Shown here piece by piece: positions 1-5,374 of a DNA stretch of 5,766 bases. Origin of the DNA: an uncultured Marinicella sp. (GTDB taxonomy: Bacteria > Pseudomonadota > Gammaproteobacteria > Xanthomonadales > Marinicellaceae); contig CALLLZ010000518.1 in assembly GCA_938008005.1 (NCBI GenBank), forward strand, positions 1 through 5,766, given 5' to 3'. Numbering within the stretch: position 1 is the first letter of the stretch; each line of letters starts with the position of its first letter. A program made the position numbers and the translations under genes. A model generated the notes under the pieces. The model saw nothing but the letters and a program-made list of their open reading frames with translations. It searched no databases and was not told the origin of the DNA.

Positions 1-1542
1 CTTAAGTGAATCAGCGCCTTTACCCATGGGGTTATCTGGCCAAACATCAATCAACCTAACCGAATCGATATCATGGTCAACACGAGTCAAAAATCCATCG
101 TATGAACCACCATAAACAATTTCTGGATTATCTGGATTAGGAGCAAGGTGACCACTTTCACCACCAGCAGTCCGCTCCCAATTTGATTCGGTGATTCGAG
201 ATCCAGTCGAACGGTGGTCTATTCTGACCGTGGAGTTGTCTTGCTGAGCCCCGTAAATACGATATGGAAAATGATTATCGGTGGTCACTCTATAAAATTG
301 AGCAGTCGGCTGATTGTGGTAAGTTGAGAATGAAGCGCCACCATCTATAGTTACTTGTGCACCACCATCATCTCCAACCACCATAATTTCTGGGTTTTTG
401 GGGTTGATCCACAAATCATGATGATCACCATGAGGTGTGGTTATACTGGCAAAATTTTTACCCCCATCTTTTGATTTCCAAAATCGCACATTAAGCACAA
501 ATACCGTATCTACATCACTGGGATCGGCATAAAGTCTCGTGTAGTACCATGCCCGCTGGCGCAACTTTCTTTCTTCATTTATTTTAACCCATGATTCACC
601 CGCATCATCTGAACGGAACAAGCCGCCAGCTTTGGCCTCTATCATCGCCCATAATCGATCACTGTTCACAGGTGAAACAGTGATTCCATTAATACCAATA
701 GGCCCTTGAGGCATACCTTTATTTTCAATCAAATTGATCCATGTATCACCACCATCAGTACTTTTCCATAAGGCAGAGCCTTGACCACCACTTTCTAAAC
801 TATAAGGCGTGCGTATGACCCGCCATGAACTGGCATATAGCACTCGGGCATTGTTAGGGTCCATAATCAAATCAACAAAACCAACTTCATCATTCACATA
901 AAGCACTTTTTCCCAACTGGCACCACCATCCTTCGAACGAAATATACCTCGCTGTTTATTTGGACCCGATAAATGCCCCATAGACGCGGCATAAACTAAA
1001 TCAGGATTTTTAGGATGAATACGAATGCGAGGGATGCGATGGCTGTCTTCAAGCCCTATTGACTTCCAAGTTTTCCCTTTGTCTAAAGACTTCCACATGC
1101 CGTAACCATGGGACACATTACCCCGAACGGTTTTCTCACCACCTCCCACATAAATTACATTGGTGTCCCATTCACTAACAGCCACCGCCCCGATTGAACC
1201 ACCAAAGAACCCGTCGCTGATGTTGCTCCAGTTACCACCATTGTCTTCTGTACGCCATACGCCACCGCCAGCTGCGCCAAAATAAAAAGTGCTGGGTGAA
1301 TCTACCACACCAGTTACTGCTGCTGAACGCCCACCACGATAAGGACCAATTGATCGAAACTTTACATTTTCAATACGCTCAATATCAATGGCTTGTTTGG
1401 CAGATGGTTTAGCCAGAACAGGTAAGCCAGTTACCAATAAAGCAAGCAACCATGCTGACAGTAACCACAAAGAATGGTTAAAGGACTTGATTTTATTTTG
1501 AGTTAGATCATTCGATATTTCTTCATGGTGTTTTGATGACAT
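1..1542 (-). CDS. Exported VPS10/sortilin-like BNR (Asp-box) repeat protein, N-terminal part
   Basis: The frame is open for 514 codons from ATG 1542 to the left edge, so the C-terminal part is missing; relatives are usually around 1000 residues. A strong AGAGGAG (1549-1555) lies 6 bases before the ATG. Residues 1-44 look like a long signal peptide: a polar start, a hydrophobic core at 25-43 and a likely cut after VLA (42-44). The mature part has seven Asp-box motifs of the S/T-x-D-x-G-x-x-W/F type at about 98-105, 152-159, 203-210, 261-268, 311-318, 357-364 and 398-405, which close blades of a beta-propeller. Stretches typical of the family are RSIGPYRGGR (63-72), HGDHHDLWINPKNP (371-384), GDDGG (390-394) and YGAQQDNST (430-438). 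Such proteins are often labelled glycosyl hydrolase, but no catalytic activity can be read here; binding or peptide-related roles are possible. It is divergent from the acyltransferase gene. Confidence 0.9.
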   Translation of the reverse strand, partial: MSSKHHEEISNDLTQNKIKSFNHSLWLLSAWLLALLVTGLPVLAKPSAKQAIDIERIENVKFRSIGPYRGGRSAAVTGVVDSPSTFYFGAAGGGVWRTEDNGGNWSNISDGFFGGSIGAVAVSEWDTNVIYVGGGEKTVRGNVSHGYGMWKSLDKGKTWKSIGLEDSHRIPRIRIHPKNPDLVYAASMGHLSGPNKQRGIFRSKDGGASWEKVLYVNDEVGFVDLIMDPNNARVLYASSWRVIRTPYSLESGGQGSALWKSTDGGDTWINLIENKGMPQGPIGINGITVSPVNSDRLWAMIEAKAGGLFRSDDAGESWVKINEERKLRQRAWYYTRLYADPSDVDTVFVLNVRFWKSKDGGKNFASITTPHGDHHDLWINPKNPEIMVVGDDGGAQVTIDGGASFSTYHNQPTAQFYRVTTDNHFPYRIYGAQQDNSTVRIDHRSTGSRITESNWERTAGGESGHLAPNPDNPEIVYGGSYDGFLTRVDHDIDSVRLIDVWPDNPMGKGADSLK

Positions 1543-1586
1543 ACAGGGCTCCTCTTTTAATTATTTTTTATCTGTGTGGGTGGCAA

Positions 1587-1615
1587 ATGATTGAGCTGAT
1601 ATTCTTGCTGGTCAA
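1587..1615 (-). promoter_or_regulatory. Candidate sigma-70 promoter of the VPS10-like gene
   Basis: On the minus strand TTGACC (complement of 1610-1615, 5 of 6 to consensus) stands 17 bases before AATCAT (complement of 1587-1592, 4 of 6). Transcription would begin near 1580 and give a leader of about 38 bases that keeps the Shine-Dalgarno. A second TTGACC lies 8 bases further upstream (complement of 1618-1623), so the -35 region contains a short direct repeat ATTGACC. The prediction is by eye only. Confidence 0.35.
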
Positions 1616-1887
1616 TGGGTCAATTTTCTTATCCAGAAAAAGCCTGCCCCCAAGAGAAATTATCCTACCTTATTTTGAAGATGTATCTAACACTTTTTTC
1701 ATCATATTAACCCATGGCAATCAAAACCAGTGGAAAGGTTTATTGTAATTTTAGATTGAAATTCACTTATGACAATATACACAGACTTTTAAAACGTTGT
1801 CCGAGTGGTATTAATTTGATGAAAATATGATTTAAGGAACCTCATTAATTATGTATTCATAGTTAACATTTTAATGTCATCTCTTAC

Positions 1888-1896
1888 TGTTATAAT
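1888..1896 (+). promoter_or_regulatory. Extended -10 promoter element of the acyltransferase gene
   Basis: TGTTATAAT contains a perfect TATAAT (1891-1896) preceded by the TGn extension, which can work without a good -35 box. No good -35 is seen at the normal distance; TTAACA at 1863-1868 is 22 bases away, which is too far. Transcription would begin near 1903, leaving a leader of about 20 bases without a Shine-Dalgarno. Confidence 0.55.
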
Positions 1897-1922
1897 CAAT
1901 TAACTAGATAACAATTTTTTAG

Positions 1923-2807
1923 ATGAGTAAAAAGGCACTGGAAATACGCGATACAACCATTTTTGATGGTTTTATAGTTAAATATATCATGAAATTCTGT
2001 TTCAAGATTTGGTTTAAACTGGCCGGTTGGAAAGCCATAAAATCAGATCATGAAGGTGCTGGTATTACCATTGCAGCGCCACATACATCCAACTGGGATA
2101 TAGTTTATGCCATGGGTGCCGCCATATTGTTGGATATTAAAATCTATTTTTCAATTAAGGAAAGCTGGTGTCGTAGACCCATCATTGGGCGATTAATGAT
2201 GTGGATGGGTGCCATACCCATCAACAGAGAATCTGGCCCTCAAGGTCAGATTGATAAGATAAAACGTTTTGTTGATAAGCACAAAAAGCGCCAGATTTTC
2301 TTTCTATTTACCCCAGAAGGGACTCGTGGAAAAGTCAACAAATGGAAAACTGGTTTCTATCATTTGGCCCAAGGTTGTGAGCTACCTATTTTTTTAGCAA
2401 AGGTAGACTTCAGAACCAAAGAATCAGGTGTTTTCCATACATATCATCTAACTGACAACAGCTTGGCGGGTAACAAAGAAGAAGACATTCGTTCCATTCA
2501 AGAATCTTATAAAAAAATCAGAGGAAAATTTCCAGCTTTACAATTTCCTGAATATACAGGCCCTATGCCAGAATTATCAGAGTTGGAAGCCAGAATTTTG
2601 AAAGCTATTTATTCTGCCAAAGGCGTTGCTACTCGATTAGAAATAACAGCCAAGTTAAAAGCTCAGAAGTTGTCGATAGCGATGTTAGACTTTTTAATCG
2701 AAAAAGGTGTGCTCGAAAAAGTCAATGACAACAATTCCGAACCTAATTATAGACTGACCTTCGCTGGCAAAGGGTGTTTATTGCATTTGTACCCTGCCTT
2801 GAATTAG
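1923..2807 (+). CDS. PlsC-type lysophospholipid acyltransferase with C-terminal winged-helix-like module
   Basis: This 294-residue protein belongs to the PlsC/LPLAT acyltransferases, which move an acyl chain from acyl-CoA or acyl-ACP onto a lysophospholipid or related acceptor at the inner membrane. The catalytic H-x4-D is H54 to D59 (HTSNWD). The second block is GAIPINR (96-102), the acceptor-binding block is FTPEGTR (129-135), and LPIFLAKVDF (154-163) is the fourth. A hydrophobic N-terminal segment (about 16-36) may lie against the membrane. After the acyltransferase domain, residues about 217-290 form an extra charged helical region ending in a probable beta wing, similar to a winged-helix domain and unusual in this family. 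ATG 1923 starts the frame shortly after a TATAAT box; no Shine-Dalgarno is visible. The gene is convergent with the CNNM gene across 20 bases. The acceptor cannot be told from sequence, so plsC itself is not claimed. Confidence 0.88.
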   Translation: MSKKALEIRDTTIFDGFIVKYIMKFCFKIWFKLAGWKAIKSDHEGAGITIAAPHTSNWDIVYAMGAAILLDIKIYFSIKESWCRRPIIGRLMMWMGAIPINRESGPQGQIDKIKRFVDKHKKRQIFFLFTPEGTRGKVNKWKTGFYHLAQGCELPIFLAKVDFRTKESGVFHTYHLTDNSLAGNKEEDIRSIQESYKKIRGKFPALQFPEYTGPMPELSELEARILKAIYSAKGVATRLEITAKLKAQKLSIAMLDFLIEKGVLEKVNDNNSEPNYRLTFAGKGCLLHLYPALN

Positions 2808-2827
2808 AGTTTCTTCTAATGATTATG

Positions 2828-3895
2828 TTAGCTTAACTTTTGAATCTCATCATCTATAACCATACCTCTACTTTTTGCCCGCTTTGCCCATAACTGTCGC
2901 GCATAAGCTTGCATATCTTTAACCTCATCAAGTTCATCCATAATCTCGAGCCCTAATAAAGTTTCTACCACATCCTCCATGGTCACTAAGCCACTGACAT
3001 CACCATACTCGGTCACCACAACTGATAAATGTTGTCTGTTTTGCATCAAAGCATCCATCAAGTTTGACAAGGACATGTCTTCAAACACCAAATCGAATTC
3101 TCGTTCCAATTCATCTAACTGTGGATTTTCGCCATTGGCTTTTGCTAGTAATACATCAGATTTAAGCACAAAAGCACTGCAATCATCCAGACTGTCTTTA
3201 AAGGTAGGGATACGCGATACTTGACAAGCCACCAAGTCATCAAACACATCATCAACATATTTTTCTTTTTGAAAAGCAGTGATCACACTTCGAGGAGTCA
3301 TGATGTCCCGGGCTTTTAGCGACCTCAATTTAAATGAATTATTGATAATTCTAGACTCATGCTCTTCAATCAAACCAGTGCGTTCTCCCAAACCCGCCAT
3401 CGCTATGAATTCGTCACGATTAAAAGCTTGATGTTGCTTTCCTTTAGAGATTAACTTTGTGATCAGTTCTGACATCACAATGAGCGGATATAGCAAACGT
3501 ATCAGTACACTTACAAAGGTAGTAACTGTGCCAGTCAAAGATTGCCAATATACAGCGCCTATAGTTTTGGGAATAATTTCAGAGAATACCAAAACCAAAA
3601 CAATGAAGACAGCAGAGAAAACCCCAATCCAAGCATCTCCAAAAACATATGTGGCTTTAGCGCCAACCAAAATGGCTCCAACCGTATGTGCTATGGTATT
3701 CAAAGTTAAGATGGCCGCCAAAGACCGATCGATATCATCAAAACGCAGCCGTTTAACCTTAGCAGCTTTTTTGGAATCGGTGTTTTTTAATTTTTCAATG
3801 TAAGAAGGCGTAATGCTTAATAACACAGCTTCCGCTACAGAACATAAAAAAGAAAAGAACAACGCAAAAAAAACATATAAAAACAGTAGAAACAT
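2828..3895 (-). CDS. CNNM/CorC-type membrane protein with DUF21 domain and CBS pair
   Basis: This 355-residue protein has the CNNM (DUF21) membrane domain followed by two CBS domains. Hydrophobic segments lie at about 1-27, 58-80, 88-106 and 118-145. Family marks in the membrane part are the small-residue/acidic stretch SVAEAVLLS (19-27), LNTIAHTVGA (65-74) and SEIIPKT (105-111). The first CBS domain begins near DIMTPRSVI (197-205); the second covers about 270-316 and ends with VVVTEYGDVSGLVTMEDVVE (292-311). Such proteins are linked to magnesium or cobalt resistance and efflux, with CBS domains that can sense nucleotides. The CorC_HlyC domain that often follows the CBS pair is absent: only about 40 residues remain, with a basic patch at 337-343. 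That length is normal for the shorter CNNM branch. ATG 3895 has no Shine-Dalgarno (leader GGTTTATTAA). Substrate is inferred from the family only. Confidence 0.9.
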   Translation of the reverse strand: MFLLFLYVFFALFFSFLCSVAEAVLLSITPSYIEKLKNTDSKKAAKVKRLRFDDIDRSLAAILTLNTIAHTVGAILVGAKATYVFGDAWIGVFSAVFIVLVLVFSEIIPKTIGAVYWQSLTGTVTTFVSVLIRLLYPLIVMSELITKLISKGKQHQAFNRDEFIAMAGLGERTGLIEEHESRIINNSFKLRSLKARDIMTPRSVITAFQKEKYVDDVFDDLVACQVSRIPTFKDSLDDCSAFVLKSDVLLAKANGENPQLDELEREFDLVFEDMSLSNLMDALMQNRQHLSVVVTEYGDVSGLVTMEDVVETLLGLEIMDELDEVKDMQAYARQLWAKRAKSRGMVIDDEIQKLS

Positions 3896-3924
3896 TTAAT
3901 AAACCGTTAACAACATTCATAGTT

Positions 3925-3953
3925 ATCATTGTGCCAATCTTCGTTTTTTTCAA
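3925..3953 (-). promoter_or_regulatory. Weak candidate promoter of the CNNM gene
   Basis: On the minus strand TTGAAA (complement of 3948-3953) is 17 bases before AATGAT (complement of 3925-3930). Both are imperfect (-35 five of six, -10 four of six). The start would be near 3918, giving a leader of about 22 bases without a Shine-Dalgarno, as for the other cytoplasmic or membrane genes here. The -10 overlaps a 16-base sequence that recurs at 1855-1870. Confidence 0.3.
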
Positions 3954-3978
3954 TCATTTTTACAGAAATATTTATGAG

Positions 3979-4030
3979 ATTTAAATACTGCATATTCAAA
4001 AACACCACAAAATTTAAATACAATTTAAAT
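3979..4030. repeat. Three ATTTAAAT palindromes spaced by multiples of 11 bases
   Basis: The 8-base palindrome ATTTAAAT occurs at 3979-3986, 4012-4019 and 4023-4030. Start-to-start distances are 33 and 11 bases, so all three lie on about the same face of the helix. The first two are followed by AC, giving ATTTAAATAC. They lie just upstream of the candidate promoter of the zinc-ribbon gene, centred about 44, 55 and 88 bases before its predicted start, and also in front of the CNNM gene. They could be operator sites or an UP-like or bent AT element; base composition alone could also produce them. Confidence 0.45.
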
Positions 4031-4036
4031 TATGGC

Positions 4037-4064
4037 ATGCCAAAGAATAAAAATTAACTATAAT
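4037..4064 (+). promoter_or_regulatory. Candidate promoter of the zinc-ribbon gene
   Basis: A perfect TATAAT lies at 4059-4064. A weak -35, ATGCCA (4037-4042, 4 of 6), precedes it by 16 bases. Transcription would begin near 4071 and give a leader of about 34 bases that lacks a Shine-Dalgarno. AT-rich palindromes just upstream could aid or control it. Confidence 0.45.
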
Positions 4065-4104
4065 TCAAAAGCCATATAACCTCATTTTTTGAACGCATTT
4101 CCAA

Positions 4105-4356
4105 ATGGCAAAACCCAACAAAAAAGGCCCAACAGCTACCGTCGAGATATTTTGCAGCCAATGCAAGACCCAGCTTTTCAAGTATCGAAAAGGAGGCAAA
4201 GGCGCTTTGGTCAAATGCTTCAAAGAGCGTATTACCAAAGATTTCACAACAGAACCATGCATCTGCCCAGGCTGTGGACAGCAATTCGCTCGTGATACTT
4301 TAGTGCGAGGAACACCCGCTTTCAAAGTGATTGGTGGCAAGGTGTTTTTCAAATAA
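4105..4356 (+). CDS. Small six-cysteine zinc-ribbon protein, function unknown
   Basis: This 83-residue, strongly basic, lysine-rich protein has no signal peptide or membrane segment, so it should be cytoplasmic. Its cysteines are C17 and C20 (CSQC), C38, and C52, C54 and C57 (CICPGCG). The pairs 17/20 and 54/57 have the spacing of a zinc ribbon, with knuckles of the CxxC and CPxCG kind. The region between them, KYRKGGKGALVKC (26-38), is basic and glycine-rich, and the end, FKVIGGKVFFK (73-83), looks like a closing beta strand. I recall similar short uncharacterised proteins in bacteria but know no function; binding to nucleic acid or to a protein partner would be typical for such ribbons. ATG 4105 is the first in frame near the promoter, without a Shine-Dalgarno. 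Antisense frames across the same bases (4054-4352) lack any such pattern. It is convergent with the next gene, 18 bases apart. Confidence 0.82.
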   Translation: MAKPNKKGPTATVEIFCSQCKTQLFKYRKGGKGALVKCFKERITKDFTTEPCICPGCGQQFARDTLVRGTPAFKVIGGKVFFK

Positions 4357-4374
4357 GGGTTACTCTCAATTCTA

Positions 4375-5082
4375 TCATTTATCTAAACGCGATAAGCCCT
4401 CATAAATAACAATAACTTGCTTATCATGATTATCTTCATACAAATTAAATGTAGATATCTGCCATTCATCATCAGTGATATGTTTGATGTCATATCCAAT
4501 TTCTGTGCCGACACCTTTATGTATAACCAAATGAACAAAGCGGTCATGAATATGTGCAAGATCAGGTTCAACAAAATCAAAATGCCAAGAAAACACCTCG
4601 GTTGTAAATCCATCCTCTGAATGCCTGTGCTTTTCAAAGCTTTCTCTTTTATCTATCAAATACTTAGCACCATCGATCATTTGTCTAAACCCTTGGTCGC
4701 TCATATTCTTTAAAATGGTTTCAGCCCTTTCTTTACCTGAAGTCACCTTATGGGCAAACTCAGAATAGCTCTCTTTAAAGTCAACAGTCTCATCTCTTAA
4801 GTATGCTAAGTTCATACCTATTTCATCTGAAAACATTCGAAAATTTTGAATTACATGAATCCTTTCTTCTTCATTTTGAGCATTAAAAATAGCCGTATCT
4901 TCAGGCGAAAAAGTGAAATAATCCCTAATAATATTTTCCACTTCCTCATCAGTTACAGATTTATTGATAGATATGATTTCATCATAATCAACACCAGTAT
5001 TTGATAAACTCAAACTTTCATCATTTGCCAAACCGAATAGAACATGACTGAGCAGTCCAACAGCCAATAAAACCTTAATCAT
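4375..5082 (-). CDS. Exported acidic protein of unknown function
   Basis: I do not recognise this 235-residue protein. It begins with a short typical signal peptide: K3, a hydrophobic core at 4-18 and a likely cut after GLA (17-19), before NDES. It lacks a lipobox cysteine, and no cysteine is seen in the rest, so a soluble periplasmic or secreted protein is likely. The mature chain is acidic. Residues about 44-150 look helical and charged; from about 163 it alternates hydrophobic and polar residues as beta strands do. Seven histidines lie between 152 and 188 (152, 154, 167, 177, 179, 184, 188), including HIHDRFVH (177-184), which might bind a metal. The stretch DDEWQISTFNLYED (204-217) resembles the last strands of NTF2-like folds, but this is weak. 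AAGGAG (complement of 5092-5097) stands 9 bases before ATG 5082; an earlier ATG at 5087 meets TAA at once. Confidence 0.8.
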   Translation of the reverse strand: MIKVLLAVGLLSHVLFGLANDESLSLSNTGVDYDEIISINKSVTDEEVENIIRDYFTFSPEDTAIFNAQNEEERIHVIQNFRMFSDEIGMNLAYLRDETVDFKESYSEFAHKVTSGKERAETILKNMSDQGFRQMIDGAKYLIDKRESFEKHRHSEDGFTTEVFSWHFDFVEPDLAHIHDRFVHLVIHKGVGTEIGYDIKHITDDEWQISTFNLYEDNHDKQVIVIYEGLSRLDK

Positions 5083-5176
5083 TACATGTAACTCCTTTTG
5101 AGATGGTCTTATGACAATGGTATTAGAATAAAGTGCTGACGAAGTTATAGTTACTTTTGTTTTAGGCTTAGATCAC

Positions 5177-5311
5177 TCACTTTATATGTTTTTCCACATC
5201 CTTCTCAGGCTCATTTTGTAGGCACAACCAATAAAAACAAAACACCACCACCCCACGCAGATTGCCCTCAAGAAGTAACCAAGAGTAACCAATTAGAAAT
5301 ACATGATCCAT
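5177..5311 (-). CDS. Candidate 44-residue membrane microprotein
   Basis: A minus-strand frame from ATG 5311 to TGA 5177 encodes 44 residues. The first 31 residues are mostly hydrophobic (VFLIGYSWLLL at 4-14, VVVFCFYWLCL at 21-31), broken by E15, N17 and R19; the last 13 (NEPEKDVEKHIK) are charged. This is the shape of a small membrane protein with one segment or a tight hairpin. A perfect TATAAT lies upstream (complement of 5334-5339) and would give a leader of about 15 bases. There is no Shine-Dalgarno, as for three other genes in the window. The frame stays open to a TGA 39 bases before the ATG, with TTG 5317 as another possible start. It may also be chance: the frame is short and I know no relative. 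Confidence 0.35.
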   Translation of the reverse strand: MDHVFLIGYSWLLLEGNLRGVVVFCFYWLCLQNEPEKDVEKHIK

Positions 5312-5333
5312 GGTCAAGGCAATTACAGCTTCA

Positions 5334-5363
5334 ATTATAACGTTATTTCATAATCACCGATAA
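5334..5363 (-). promoter_or_regulatory. Candidate promoter of the microprotein frame
   Basis: On the minus strand TATAAT (complement of 5334-5339) follows TTATCG (complement of 5358-5363, only 3 of 6 to consensus) by 18 bases. It begins just after the omega-amidase stop and overlaps the palindrome ATAACGTTAT (5337-5346). If real, it would transcribe the microprotein frame and perhaps the exported-protein gene beyond it. Confidence 0.35.
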
Positions 5364-5374
5364 ACATTCGATAA

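Larger units (their letters stand above)
1543..1922. other. Divergent intergenic region without a convincing gene
   Basis: This 380-base spacer separates two divergently transcribed genes. It holds the Shine-Dalgarno and candidate promoter of the left gene and the extended -10 box of the right gene. A plus-strand frame (1533-1748, 71 codons, hydrophobic start) overlaps the start codon and Shine-Dalgarno of the left gene, has no ribosome site of its own and resembles nothing I know, so I do not call it. TGTCCGAGTGGT (1798-1809) equals the D-arm of many bacterial tRNA-Ser genes, but no acceptor, anticodon or T arm follows. I see no strong hairpin. Confidence 0.6.
5083..5374. other. Intergenic region between the omega-amidase and the exported-protein gene
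   Basis: This 292-base spacer lies between two minus-strand genes. It contains the candidate 44-codon microprotein (5177-5311), a TATAAT box for it, an imperfect tandem duplication of 10 bases (AGTAACCAAG at 5274-5283 and AGTAACCAAT at 5284-5293) and the palindrome ATAACGTTAT (5337-5346). No clear promoter was found for the exported-protein gene and no hairpin with a T run follows the omega-amidase stop. Confidence 0.5.

Noticed and set aside
1533..1748. Plus-strand frame of 71 codons with hydrophobic N-terminus
   Set aside because: It covers the start codon and Shine-Dalgarno of the divergent VPS10-like gene, has no ribosome site and resembles no known protein; its hydrophobicity follows from the T-rich DNA.
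1798..1809. TGTCCGAGTGGT, identical to part of the tRNA-Ser D-arm
   Set aside because: No acceptor stem, anticodon arm, T-loop (GTTCGAATC type) or CCA follows within a tRNA length, so it is neither a tRNA nor a supported attachment site; 12 bases can match by chance.
2803..2820. ATTAGA/TCTAAT inverted repeat as a bidirectional terminator
   Set aside because: The stem is six mainly A-T pairs and lacks a following T run on either strand.
2979..3803. Plus-strand frames at 2979-3224 and 3459-3803
   Set aside because: They lie antisense within the clear CNNM/CBS coding sequence and have compositions rich in Ser, Thr and Lys typical of shadow frames.
3907..3993. Minus-strand frame of 28 codons ending 11 bases before the CNNM start (possible leader peptide)
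   Set aside because: No Shine-Dalgarno, unclear start, low-complexity AT-rich DNA, and the proposed CNNM promoter lies inside it.
4054..4352. Minus-strand frames antisense to the zinc-ribbon gene (76 and 95 codons) and a second plus-strand frame 4089-4295
   Set aside because: The plus-strand frame at 4105 has the ordered cysteine knuckles and an upstream promoter; the others show no recognisable pattern or ribosome site and look like shadows.
5274..5293. Tandem 10-base duplication AGTAACCAAG/AGTAACCAAT
   Set aside because: Only two imperfect copies and inside the candidate microprotein frame; no evidence for iterons or a repeat array.
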